Source: Chloroflexota bacterium (GTDB taxonomy: Bacteria > Chloroflexota > Anaerolineae > Anaerolineales > Anaerolineaceae). Taken from it: 64,000 nucleotides of DNA. Made by a program: the position numbers and the translations under genes. Below the pieces are notes generated by a model. That model searched no databases. It worked only from the letters and a program-made list of their open reading frames with translations, and was not told the DNA's origin. The stretch lies in assembly GCA_029561345.1 (NCBI GenBank), contig JAKQJC010000005.1, positions 1-64,000 on the forward strand, given 5' to 3'. The number at the start of each line of letters is the position of its first letter. The stretch's first letter is position 1. Shown piece by piece: positions 52,068 to 59,822 of the stretch.

Positions 52068-53215
52068 AGATTGCCGCCATTTCCGCCTCGCAGGTGCCTT
52101 CCACCGCCGCCAACAGCATCCAGGTAATGAAGGTTTGCCAGTCGCTGGCGCAGCTTGGCCACGAAGTGCGCCTGTACATCCCGGCCACGCCCCTTTCGGG
52201 CACGCCCTGGCCGGTGCTGGCGGCGCAATACGGCCTGAGCCAGTCTTTTGAAATGATCCCCCTGCCGGTCACCCCGGCGCTGCGGCGCTATGACCTGGCC
52301 GCCCGCGCGGTTTCAGCGGCGGGCCGCTGGCGGGCTGATGCGGTGTACACCTGGATGCTGCAGGCAGCCCTGGGCGCCGCCTGGAACGGCCTGCCCGCTT
52401 TGCTGGAACTGCACGACCGCATCACTGGGCGCCTGGCCCCGCAGCTTTTCCGGCTTTTTCTGAGCAGCCGCACCCCCCACCGCCTGCTGCCCATCACCCG
52501 CGCCCTGCAGCGCGCCGTGGAAACTGATTTTTCGCGCCGTTTCAGCCCGGCTGAGGCGGTGGTGGCGCCGGATGGGGTGGATTTGGAACGTTACGCAGAT
52601 TTGCCCGCCCCAGCCGAGGCGCGCCGCAGCCTGAACCTGCCGGAGGGGCTGACAGCTGTTTACACCGGGCATTTCTATGCCGGGCGCGGCATGGAAGTGC
52701 TGCTGGCGCTGGCTCAGGCCAATCCGCAGGTGCGCTTTTTGTGGGTGGGCGGGCGCCAGCCAGATGTGGAAGCCTGGCGCGAGCGCCTGGCCGCGGCCGG
52801 GGTGCACAACGTGACCCTGACCGGCTTTGTGGCGAATGCCAGCCTGGGGCTTTACCAGGCTGCTGGCGAAATTTTGCTGATGCCCTATGCCAGCCGCATT
52901 GCCACCAGCAGCGGCGGCAACACAGCCGATTTTTGCAGCCCAATGAAGCTGTTTGAATACATGGCGGCCGGACGGGCCATTCTCAGCAGCGACCTGCCGG
53001 TGCTGCGCGAGGTGATTGATGAGAGCACGGCGGCCTTTGCCCCGCCCGATGACACAGCGGCCTGGCAGGCGGCTTTCGCCGCCCTGGCAGCAGATCCAGA
53101 GCGCTGCGCCCACCTGGGGGCAGCCGCCCGCGCTGCAGCGGCGCAGTACAGCTGGGTGCGGCGGGCGGAGAATGCCCTGGCGGCATTTCCTCCCGCGGGT
53201 AAAAACGCCTCATGA
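52064..53215 (+). CDS. Family 4 glycosyltransferase
   Basis: 383 residues with a GT-B fold. The C-terminal domain carries Y-T-G-H-F-Y, W-V-G-G-R, and the donor-binding S-P-M-K-L-F-E-Y-M-A-A-G-R-A-I with the E-x7-E-like pattern. It should add a sugar to the glycan made by this cluster. Starts inside the flippase gene (ATGA overlap) and overlaps the next gene in the same way. Confidence 0.88.
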   Translation: MKIAAISASQVPSTAANSIQVMKVCQSLAQLGHEVRLYIPATPLSGTPWPVLAAQYGLSQSFEMIPLPVTPALRRYDLAARAVSAAGRWRADAVYTWMLQAALGAAWNGLPALLELHDRITGRLAPQLFRLFLSSRTPHRLLPITRALQRAVETDFSRRFSPAEAVVAPDGVDLERYADLPAPAEARRSLNLPEGLTAVYTGHFYAGRGMEVLLALAQANPQVRFLWVGGRQPDVEAWRERLAAAGVHNVTLTGFVANASLGLYQAAGEILLMPYASRIATSSGGNTADFCSPMKLFEYMAAGRAILSSDLPVLREVIDESTAAFAPPDDTAAWQAAFAALAADPERCAHLGAAARAAAAQYSWVRRAENALAAFPPAGKNAS

Positions 53216-53697
53216 CAGGATGGACCTTTGACCCGGCAACCCTGAACCGCCTGCAGGTGCTGGCCGCTTTGGGCGGCTTTTGCCTGGGGCTCATCACCCT
53301 CTATGTGCCCACCTGGGTCTTTTTGCGCGGCCTTCCGGCTTATGATACGGCGGCGTTTTCGCAGCAGCACCCGGAAAGAAAGCACGCCCCGGCGGTGTTC
53401 AACATTTTATCTTTTGTGGTCATCCTGACGGCGCCGTTGACCAGCATTTTTCTGCTGGCGGGGGTACAAGCCTGGTGGGCGCCGGTGGTCTTTTTTACCT
53501 TTTTTTCCAACAGCCTCGGCATTTTCAACGGCATTTTTGAAGCCGTCACCGGCGTTTGCCCCACCCGCGGCATCGCTTACCGCCACTCGATTCACCATCA
53601 ATTTATTTGCCATCCCCGCGTGCGTAAAACCGGCCTGCTGCGCGCGGCCCTGGGCATGGCTTTTATGGCCGCTTCCCTGATCCTTTTTCACGCCTGA
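53212..53697 (+). CDS. Membrane protein of unknown function
   Basis: 161 residues with four hydrophobic segments (about 12-33, 60-80, 82-104 and 140-157) and an H-S-I-H-H motif near 124-128. Translation is coupled to the GT4 gene by a four-base overlap, so it belongs to the polysaccharide operon as its last gene. No family recognised. Confidence 0.65.
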   Translation: MTGWTFDPATLNRLQVLAALGGFCLGLITLYVPTWVFLRGLPAYDTAAFSQQHPERKHAPAVFNILSFVVILTAPLTSIFLLAGVQAWWAPVVFFTFFSNSLGIFNGIFEAVTGVCPTRGIAYRHSIHHQFICHPRVRKTGLLRAALGMAFMAASLILFHA

Positions 53698-53768
53698 AAG
53701 TTACTGCTCAGTTACCCCATCATTTCAATGCAAAACAGAAAAGGTTCTGCTCAGTCACGTCATTTTTA

Positions 53769-53875
53769 AACCGCCAAGAACGCGAAGGGCGCTAAGGAAG
53801 AAAAAGAAGCAGAGAAGCAGCGAAAAAAAACTCTTTGGCTGTTTCCTGGCGTTCTTTGCGCCCTTTGCGGTGAAA
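53769..53875. repeat. Inverted-repeat element with A-C-C-G-C arms
   Basis: The arm at about 53769-53798 and the reverse complement of about 53845-53875 agree at about two thirds of positions, each built from AAG-GCGC-AAG units. The frame across it (F-T-A-K-G-A-K-N-A-R) is a typical by-product of such repeats, not a gene. The AACCGCCAAG core recurs at 10529 and 23147. Confidence 0.55.
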
Positions 53876-53978
53876 AAAGTCCCCCCCCCAAAAAAAACTG
53901 ACCGCCTGAGCAGATACGTCTGAAATAAGAACGACCGCAGAGGGAAGAATTCCTTCTTGTCAAACGCACCCATCGGCT

Positions 53979-53998
53979 ATATAATACATGTATTATAT
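53979..53998. promoter_or_regulatory. 20-bp palindromic operator before the PadR gene
   Basis: ATATAATACATGTATTATAT is a perfect palindrome, with the ACATGT centre usual for PadR family sites. It covers the expected -35 position of the promoter with -10 at 54010, so bound PadR would block transcription. Confidence 0.75.
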
Positions 53999-54009
53999 GA
54001 TACTTGTGA

Positions 54010-54015
54010 TATACT
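54010..54015 (+). promoter_or_regulatory. -10 box of the padR-flavoprotein operon
   Basis: TGTGATATACT ends 11 bases before the ATG at 54027, predicting a leader of about five bases without ribosome site. Confidence 0.6.
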
Positions 54016-54026
54016 CAGGATAAGCC

Positions 54027-54563
54027 ATGTCACTTGAATTTGCCATTCTCGGGTTTCTCAATCAGCAGCCCCTTTCGGGCTATGACCTGAAAAAAAACTT
54101 TGACCTTTCGGTCAGCCATTTCTGGCCAGCCACCCAGAGCCAGATCTACCGCAGCCTGAACACCATCCTGGAGGCGGGCTGGGCCAGCGTGGATGTGGTG
54201 GATCAGGACGGCAAGCCAAACCGCAAGGTATACAGCATCACGCCAGCGGGCCAGGTTGCGCTGGCGGCCTGGCTGCGCGCGCCCCAGCCGCCCCCTGACC
54301 TGCGCTTTGCTCCGCTGATCCAGGTCTTTTTTGGCGCCGGGCTGACGGATGACGAACTGCTGGTTCTGCTGGCGCACTGGGAGCAGGCGGCAGCGGTCCG
54401 CCTGCAGCGCATGGAGGCTCTGGATGCCGCCCGCCCGCAGGATGATACCCGCGAGGCCCGCCTGCAGGGCCTGACCCTGGATTACGGTCGGCGCCTGGCC
54501 CAGGCCGGGCGCGATTGGGCGCGCGAAGCCCGCGCGGTTTTACTGGAAGAAGGAAAAAAATGA
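54027..54563 (+). CDS. PadR-family transcriptional regulator
   Basis: 178 residues. Residues 1-85 are the winged helix (I-L-G-F-L-x-Q-Q-P-L-S-G-Y-D-L, Q-S-Q-I-Y-R-S-L, and K-V-Y-S-I-T-P-A-G), followed by a C-terminal helical dimerisation domain as in PadR-s1/AphA-like members. It most likely represses its own operon through the palindrome at 53979-53998. Its stop overlaps the start of the flavoprotein gene (ATGA). Confidence 0.88.
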   Translation: MSLEFAILGFLNQQPLSGYDLKKNFDLSVSHFWPATQSQIYRSLNTILEAGWASVDVVDQDGKPNRKVYSITPAGQVALAAWLRAPQPPPDLRFAPLIQVFFGAGLTDDELLVLLAHWEQAAAVRLQRMEALDAARPQDDTREARLQGLTLDYGRRLAQAGRDWAREARAVLLEEGKK

Positions 54564-55339
54564 AGATTCTGGCCATTAATGCAAGTTTGCGCGGCAGCCG
54601 CGGCTACACCCATTTTTTGATCGAGCGGTTGTTGGATGGCGCGCGCGCGGCCGGGGCTGAATGTGAAACAGTGACCCTGGCGGACCTTAACATCCGCCGC
54701 TGCCTCTCCTGCGACCGCTGCCATGCCGGCGGAAACCTGAACCCCTGCGTGCTGGCGGGCAAGGATGACACGGAAGGGGTGTTTGCGCGCATGGCAGCCG
54801 CTGACCTGATCATTTATGCCACGCCCATCTATGTTTTCAACCTCTCGAGCCTGCTCAAAACCCTGCTGGAGCGCTTTTTTGGCACCAGCGATGTGCGCGA
54901 CCTGCGCCTGACGAAAAGCGGACTGATGTTCCACCATGTGGATGCGGCGTTGTGCTCCAAGCCCTTTGTCACCCTCATCACCTGCGATAACATGGAAGAT
55001 GACACCCCACGCAGCGTGCTGACCTATTTCCGCGTTTTTTCGCGCTTTATGGATGCGCCGCTGGTAGGCGAGCTGGTGCGCGATGGCGGCAGCCTGGCCG
55101 GCCACGGCGATCCAGCGGTGACGGCCAAAAATTCGCGCCTGCAGCAGGTTTACGCAGCTTACAGCCAGGCCGGGCGCGAACTGGCCCAAAAGGGACGCAT
55201 CAGCCGCGCCACCCAGAACCGCGCCAACCAGTCGCTGCTGCCAGTGCCGTTTTTCAACCTGCTCAAACGCCTGCCTTTTCGCGGCCTGAAGGAAAGATTT
55301 CTCGCCGAAGCCAAAAAGTGGAAGCTGGCAGATTTGTGA
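54560..55339 (+). CDS. Flavodoxin-fold NAD(P)H oxidoreductase, Isf-like
   Basis: 259 residues. The N-terminal I-N-A-S-L-R-G-S-R-G binds FMN as in NADPH-dependent FMN reductases and the T-P-I-Y-V motif follows near residue 92. A C-x2-C-x2-C-x8-C cluster at about residues 48-62 matches the compact motif of iron-sulfur flavoproteins. Function could be electron transfer or reduction of quinones or drugs. Coupled to the PadR gene, so the ligand of PadR may be its substrate. ATG at 54560 has AGAAGGA upstream. Confidence 0.8.
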   Translation: MKILAINASLRGSRGYTHFLIERLLDGARAAGAECETVTLADLNIRRCLSCDRCHAGGNLNPCVLAGKDDTEGVFARMAAADLIIYATPIYVFNLSSLLKTLLERFFGTSDVRDLRLTKSGLMFHHVDAALCSKPFVTLITCDNMEDDTPRSVLTYFRVFSRFMDAPLVGELVRDGGSLAGHGDPAVTAKNSRLQQVYAAYSQAGRELAQKGRISRATQNRANQSLLPVPFFNLLKRLPFRGLKERFLAEAKKWKLADL

Positions 55340-55491
55340 TTTCTCTGCTATGGTTAAGGGAGATACTGCCATTTTAACGGCTCGATTGGTTGGGTGAATG
55401 CCGCTGGCTGAGCATTTTAGCTGGCCTTTTCAGCCGCGCTTTTGAGCAGTCAGGTTATTTTTTTCATTTCCAGCCAGAAAGGTGACCCGTC

Positions 55492-56304
55492 ATGACCATT
55501 TTAACCGCTGCCCTGATCCAGATGCCGGTGACCGGCGACAAAGCCCATAACCTGCGCACTGCCCGCGCCTGGATTGCCGAGTGCGCCGCCCAGGGCGCCA
55601 CACTGGTGATGCTGCCTGAAATGTTCTGCTGCCCTTATGCTTCCAGCGCTTTTCCCCAATATGCCGAACCGGCGGGCGGACCAACCTGGCAGATGCTGGC
55701 CGAAGCCGCCGGAGAGAACCGGGTTGTTCTGGTGGGCGGTTCACTGCCCGAACGCGACGAGGTGGGGCGCATTTTCAACACCTGTTTTATCTTTGACCCC
55801 CAGGGACGGCAGATCGGCCGGCACCGCAAGATGCACCTGTTTGATATTGACGTCACCGGCGGGCAGCGTTTCAAGGAGAGCGATACACTCTCGCCGGGCA
55901 GCGAGGTGACGGTGGTGGACACGGATTTCGGCAGGCTGGGCGTGGCCATCTGCTACGACTTGCGCTTCCCTGAGCTGGCGCGCCTGATGGTACTGCAGGG
56001 GGCAAAGCTGCTGGCTTATCCCGGGGCGTTCAATATGACCACCGGGCCAGCGCATTGGGAGATCCTGTTCCGCACCCGCGCCCTCGATAACCAGGTCTTT
56101 ATGCTGGGCTGCGCGCCGGCCCGCGACGAAACGGCCGGATATGTCTCTTACGGACATTCGCTGGCGGTTTCACCCTGGGGGCGGGTGATCAACCAGCTGG
56201 GGCCTGAGGCGGGCTGCCTGCTGCTTGAAATGGACCTGGACGAGGTGGAACGCGTGCGCCGGGAGCTGCCGGTTCTCCAGCACCGCCGCAGGGATGTGTA
56301 TTGA
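55492..56304 (+). CDS. Nitrilase-superfamily carbon-nitrogen hydrolase (Nit2-like)
   Basis: 270 residues with the complete Glu43-Lys113-Cys154 triad in L-P-E-M-F, H-R-K-M-H-L-F-D and I-C-Y-D-L-R-F-P-E-L. The last two motifs are typical for Nit2/omega-amidase and Nit1 deaminated-glutathione amidase. It likely hydrolyses a small amide such as alpha-ketoglutaramate or deaminated glutathione. ATG follows GAAAGGTGA. Stands alone. Confidence 0.88.
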   Translation: MTILTAALIQMPVTGDKAHNLRTARAWIAECAAQGATLVMLPEMFCCPYASSAFPQYAEPAGGPTWQMLAEAAGENRVVLVGGSLPERDEVGRIFNTCFIFDPQGRQIGRHRKMHLFDIDVTGGQRFKESDTLSPGSEVTVVDTDFGRLGVAICYDLRFPELARLMVLQGAKLLAYPGAFNMTTGPAHWEILFRTRALDNQVFMLGCAPARDETAGYVSYGHSLAVSPWGRVINQLGPEAGCLLLEMDLDEVERVRRELPVLQHRRRDVY

Positions 56305-56327
56305 TGGAAGAGAGGGTGATATAAAAA

Positions 56328-56352
56328 CCGCCCCGGCGAAAAACCGGGGCGG
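56328..56352 (-). terminator. Terminator of the PAQR-type membrane protein gene
   Basis: Nine-base-pair CCGCCCCGG stem; on the minus strand it is followed by TTTTTAT. Also usable by the convergent nitrilase gene. Confidence 0.7.
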
Positions 56353-56379
56353 AAACAATGAACCACGGCAACGCAGCGG

Positions 56380-57063
56380 TTAAACCGGCGCGATGAACAC
56401 GGCGATGACGATGAAATGCGCCAGGCAGCCCAGAATGACAAAGATGTGCCAGATTTCATGAAAACCGAACACCCCGGGCCAGGGATCGGGCTTTTTGGTC
56501 ATGTAGATGATGGCGCCCAGGGTGAAAAGCACCCCGCCCATCACCAGCCAAAAAATGGCGGCGCCGGGCATGGTGCGCAGCATTTCCTGCACGGCCATGA
56601 TCGACAGCCAGCCCATGATCAGATAAATGCCGGCGGTCACCCAGCGCGGCGCATTGATGACAAACAGTTTCACTGTCACGCCGATCACGGCCATGGCCCA
56701 GATGATGATCAGCAGACCCCAGCTCCAGAATCCGGTGAAGAAATTCAGGCAGATGGGCGTGTAGGTGCCGGCGATCAGCAGATAGATGGCCGAATGATCA
56801 ATTTTACGCAGCCATTTGATGACCCCTGGGCCGGAGTTGACCATGTGATAGGTGGCGCTGGCCGAAAACATCCCGATCAGGCTCAGGCCGTAAACCAGCA
56901 GCGAAATCTCTTTGGTGGTATCGCCCCAGCCCATCACCAGCATGACAATCAGGCCGATGAGGGCGGCAATGGCGGCGCCCAGGTGGGTGAGCCCGCTGAC
57001 AGGATCGCGCAGGATGGATTTCTTTTGAAGGTTTTGATTGATTTTTGTGGTAGTGGTGGTCAT
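56380..57063 (-). CDS. Hemolysin III / PAQR family membrane protein
   Basis: 227 residues with seven membrane helices. Family motifs: S-A-x-Y-H near helix 2-3, D-H-S-A-I-Y-L-L-I-A-G-T-Y-T-P and the C-terminal H-E-I-W-H-I-F-V, whose histidines bind zinc. Despite the name, bacterial members are likely membrane hydrolases or regulators of lipid balance. ATG at 57063 follows AAAGGAAG. The methyltransferase gene upstream on the same strand ends 13 bases before it. Confidence 0.88.
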   Translation of the reverse strand: MTTTTTKINQNLQKKSILRDPVSGLTHLGAAIAALIGLIVMLVMGWGDTTKEISLLVYGLSLIGMFSASATYHMVNSGPGVIKWLRKIDHSAIYLLIAGTYTPICLNFFTGFWSWGLLIIIWAMAVIGVTVKLFVINAPRWVTAGIYLIMGWLSIMAVQEMLRTMPGAAIFWLVMGGVLFTLGAIIYMTKKPDPWPGVFGFHEIWHIFVILGCLAHFIVIAVFIAPV

Positions 57064-57076
57064 AAAGCTTCCTTTG

Positions 57077-57676
57077 TCAGTTGTTTTTTCGCGCAATGGC
57101 ATTCAGCCAGCGGCCGGGCTGTCCGGGCCGGACATCATCCGTGGTCCACAGATCCACCAGGGTCAGTTCCGGAAGCTCAGCCAGCAGAGCCTGAAAAGCG
57201 TTTTCATTATAATAGTTGAACAGCCGTTCGCCGCGCTGCTCTTCACCGTCGCCATACTTGAATGACATATAAAACACCCCGCCAGGCTTAAGGATACGCG
57301 CCAGGTCTGCCAGCACCGCTGCAATTTGGGCGCGCGAAAGGTGCAGCAGCGAGGCGCTGGCCCAGATGCCGTCAAAACCCGGCTCCAGCTTCAGGCTGGC
57401 AAAATCCATGTGCAGCACGGTCAGGCCGGTGAGCTGGCTGGCCAGGCGCACCATTTCCTGCGAGCCGTCAAAGGCGGTCACATGGAAACCGCGCTGCAAA
57501 AAGTGCAGGCTGTCGCGACCCGAGCCGCAGCCGGCATCGAGCACGCGCGCGCCCGGCGGCAGCAGGGCTTCAAAACGCGCAGTGTGGGTGCTCATATCGG
57601 CGCCAACGGTGCTGTTGTAAAATTCCTGGGCGTGGTGATTGTAATAATCGATGGTGGAAGGGGTCTGAGTGGGCAT
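57077..57676 (-). CDS. SAM-dependent methyltransferase (class I)
   Basis: 199 residues. Motif I is V-L-D-A-G-C-G-S-G-R-D-S near 45-56, followed by V-T-A-F-D and later L-K-P-G-G-V-F-Y-M-S. The opening D-Y-Y-N-x-H-A-x-E-F-Y is common in small tellurite-resistance/UbiE-like methylases. Substrate not known. ATG at 57676 follows GAGGATAA. Probably in operon with the PAQR gene. Confidence 0.85.
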   Translation of the reverse strand: MPTQTPSTIDYYNHHAQEFYNSTVGADMSTHTARFEALLPPGARVLDAGCGSGRDSLHFLQRGFHVTAFDGSQEMVRLASQLTGLTVLHMDFASLKLEPGFDGIWASASLLHLSRAQIAAVLADLARILKPGGVFYMSFKYGDGEEQRGERLFNYYNENAFQALLAELPELTLVDLWTTDDVRPGQPGRWLNAIARKNN

Positions 57677-57827
57677 TTTATCCTCGGGAAAGGATTGTAT
57701 CACTTTAAACTGGTTTGAAAAGAAGGCAATTTGTCATTGAATAAGGGGCTTGTTTTTAACAAACGGTATCCAGTTTTTTGAAATGAGGAAATGAGGATCA
57801 ATTTTCCCGATTCTGTTGAATCTGTGA

Positions 57828-57833
57828 TATACT
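57828..57833 (+). promoter_or_regulatory. Extended -10 box of the DEAD-box helicase leader
   Basis: TGTGATATACT, the same eleven bases as at the PadR promoter. The transcript should start near 57840, leaving a leader of about 180 bases. Confidence 0.65.
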
Positions 57834-57839
57834 ATGCGC

Positions 57840-58018
57840 CTTGCCCCTTGGTGGGGCGCAACACTTGGGATTTGTTTTGGTGATCCGAATGGCTGCCCGA
57901 CGTGTACGATGGTCGGGCGTTTTTCTTGCCCAAAAATCTGGCGCGTCTGTTCCAGATACAATCAAAGGGCTCATGGGATGCTTGTGGTGTCATCAAAACA
58001 GAAAAAAATGTTAAGGAG
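57840..58018 (+). promoter_or_regulatory. Long structured 5' leader of the helicase gene
   Basis: Between promoter and coding region lie a GCCCC-TTGGT-GGGGC hairpin (57843-57857), an intrinsic terminator (57895-57925), and a stretch ending in an A-rich segment and AAGGAG at 58013-58018. This layout fits transcription attenuation or a small RNA. No known riboswitch class is recognised. Confidence 0.55.
57895..57925 (+). terminator. Intrinsic terminator inside the helicase leader
   Basis: GCCCGAC and GTCGGGC form a seven-base-pair stem around a ten-base loop, followed by GTTTTTCTT. It lies about 100 bases before the start codon, so it is upstream of the gene it should not end. Confidence 0.7.
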
Positions 58019-58023
58019 TTTTG

Positions 58024-59727
58024 ATGACAACCGAATTTGCCTTATTAAACCTGCACCCACAGCTGGTGCAGGCGGTCAACGATCGCGGCTATGAAGCCCC
58101 CATGCCCATCCAGTCTGCTGTTATTCCCCTCATGCTGGCCGGCCACGATGTAATCGGCCAGGCCCAAACCGGCACCGGTAAAACCGCTGCCTTCGCCCTC
58201 CCCATTCTCAACAACCTCGAACCCAACCAGCCTCATGTGCAGGCTTTGGTTCTCACCCCCACCCGCGAGCTGGCCCTGCAGGTGGCCGAAGCCATGATCA
58301 GCTACGGCACCCTGAGCAAGGCGCGCGTGCTGGCCGTCTACGGCGGCCAGGCCTACGGCCCGCAGATTTACCAGCTGCGCCAAGGCGTGGATGTGGTGGT
58401 GGGCACCCCCGGCCGCCTGATGGACCTGATTCACCGCGGCGTGCTGAATCTCAGCGCCGTGCGCACCGTGGTTCTCGATGAAGCCGATGAAATGCTCTCG
58501 ATGGGCTTTGTGGAAGATATCGAACTGATTCTGGCTGAAACCCCGGCCGAACGGCAGACGGCCCTGTTCTCGGCCACCATGCCCGCCGAAATCCGCGCGC
58601 TGGCCAACACCTACATGAAGGATCCCTGCACCATCGCCATCAAGGCCGAACAGGTGACCGTGGATACCATTGAACAGCGCGCCTACTGGGTGCGCCGCGA
58701 CGACAAAATTGCCGCCCTCACCCGCCTGTTTGAAACGGAAGAGATCACCTCGGCGCTTATTTTCGCCCGCACCCGCATTGGCACCAGTGAACTGGCCACC
58801 GCGCTTGCCGCGCGCAACTTCCCGGCCGAAGTTCTCAACGGCGACCTGAGCCAGGACGCCCGCGAACACACCCTCAACCGTTTCCGCCAGGGCAAAACCA
58901 CCGTGCTGGTGGCCACCGATGTGGCCGCCCGCGGCCTGGATATTGAGGGCATTTCGCATGTCTTCAATTTTGACCTTCCCGAAGACGCCGAAGTGTATGT
59001 GCACCGTATCGGCCGCACCGGCCGCGCCGGACGCAGCGGCGTGGCCATCTCGCTGGTGGCGCCCTCCGAAAAGCACCGCCTGCGCCAGATCGAAGCGCTT
59101 TTGTACCGCAAACTGACCTTTGCCACCCTGCCCACCGAAGCCGAGATCATGCAGGCGCGCGAAGACCGCCTGGCCAAACAGGTGTTGATGTGGCTGCAGC
59201 GCGGCCGCTGCAAGCAGGAACGCGCCATCATCGACCGCTTTGCGGCCGAAGGCTACGATCCGATTGATATTGCCACCGCCGCCCTCAAGCTGGCCCGCCT
59301 GGAAGACAAGCAGCGCCCGATCATGCCGATGGACGAAACCCCCGTGATGGTGGACCGGCCCCGCGCCGAACGCGGCCGCTCTGATCGCGGTGAACGCCCA
59401 GAACGCCCAGAACGGCCCGCCGCACAGAAGTTTGGCCGCGCCCTGGAACGCGCCGAAGCTGGCAGCCGCTGGGCAGCCGTTTCCCACGAAGAAGGCATGG
59501 TGCGCCTGAGCCTGAACACCGGCCGCCAGGCTGGCATCCGCGTCAATGACGTGGTGGGCGCCATTGCCGCCCACGCCAACATTCCCGGCCGCGTGATCGG
59601 TAAAATCAGCATCCAGGATCGCTTCACCCTGGTGGATGTGCCGGAAGAGTTTGCCGGCCAGGTTCTCGCCCAAAGCGGCGACCTGCGCATCCGCAAGCAG
59701 GCCATCGCCGTGCAGCGCGCGCAATAA
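58024..59727 (+). CDS. DEAD-box RNA helicase with DbpA-type RNA-binding domain
   Basis: 567 residues. Core motifs: A-Q-T-G-T-G-K-T, P-T-R-E-L, D-E-A-D, S-A-T, R-G-L-D and H-R-I-G-R-T-G-R. A basic arginine/glutamate-rich linker (about 445-470) leads to a DbpA-type C-terminal RNA-binding domain ending near residue 560. This is the CsdA/CshA/DeaD type, used in ribosome assembly and mRNA turnover, often raised in the cold. ATG at 58024 has AAGGAG at the right distance. The long leader suggests post-initiation control. Confidence 0.93.
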   Translation: MTTEFALLNLHPQLVQAVNDRGYEAPMPIQSAVIPLMLAGHDVIGQAQTGTGKTAAFALPILNNLEPNQPHVQALVLTPTRELALQVAEAMISYGTLSKARVLAVYGGQAYGPQIYQLRQGVDVVVGTPGRLMDLIHRGVLNLSAVRTVVLDEADEMLSMGFVEDIELILAETPAERQTALFSATMPAEIRALANTYMKDPCTIAIKAEQVTVDTIEQRAYWVRRDDKIAALTRLFETEEITSALIFARTRIGTSELATALAARNFPAEVLNGDLSQDAREHTLNRFRQGKTTVLVATDVAARGLDIEGISHVFNFDLPEDAEVYVHRIGRTGRAGRSGVAISLVAPSEKHRLRQIEALLYRKLTFATLPTEAEIMQAREDRLAKQVLMWLQRGRCKQERAIIDRFAAEGYDPIDIATAALKLARLEDKQRPIMPMDETPVMVDRPRAERGRSDRGERPERPERPAAQKFGRALERAEAGSRWAAVSHEEGMVRLSLNTGRQAGIRVNDVVGAIAAHANIPGRVIGKISIQDRFTLVDVPEEFAGQVLAQSGDLRIRKQAIAVQRAQ

Positions 59728-59736
59728 AAAATAAAG

Positions 59737-59775
59737 TTTCCGCCCTTCTTTTGAACGAGAAGGGCGGAAATTTTT
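59737..59775 (+). terminator. Helicase gene terminator
   Basis: Thirteen-base-pair stem TTTCCGCCCTTCT (59737-59749 with 59758-59770) followed by TTTTT. Confidence 0.88.
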
Positions 59776-59822
59776 AACCGGGCAGGGCCTGTCCATCTGG
59801 ATGGTCAACAGCCAGAAATCAC

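Noticed and set aside
53755..53973. Minus-strand frame of 72 codons across the inverted repeat
   Set aside because: Its F-T-A-K-G-A-K-N-A-R and S-A-L-R-V-L-G-G-L-K segments are typical chance translations of such repeats.
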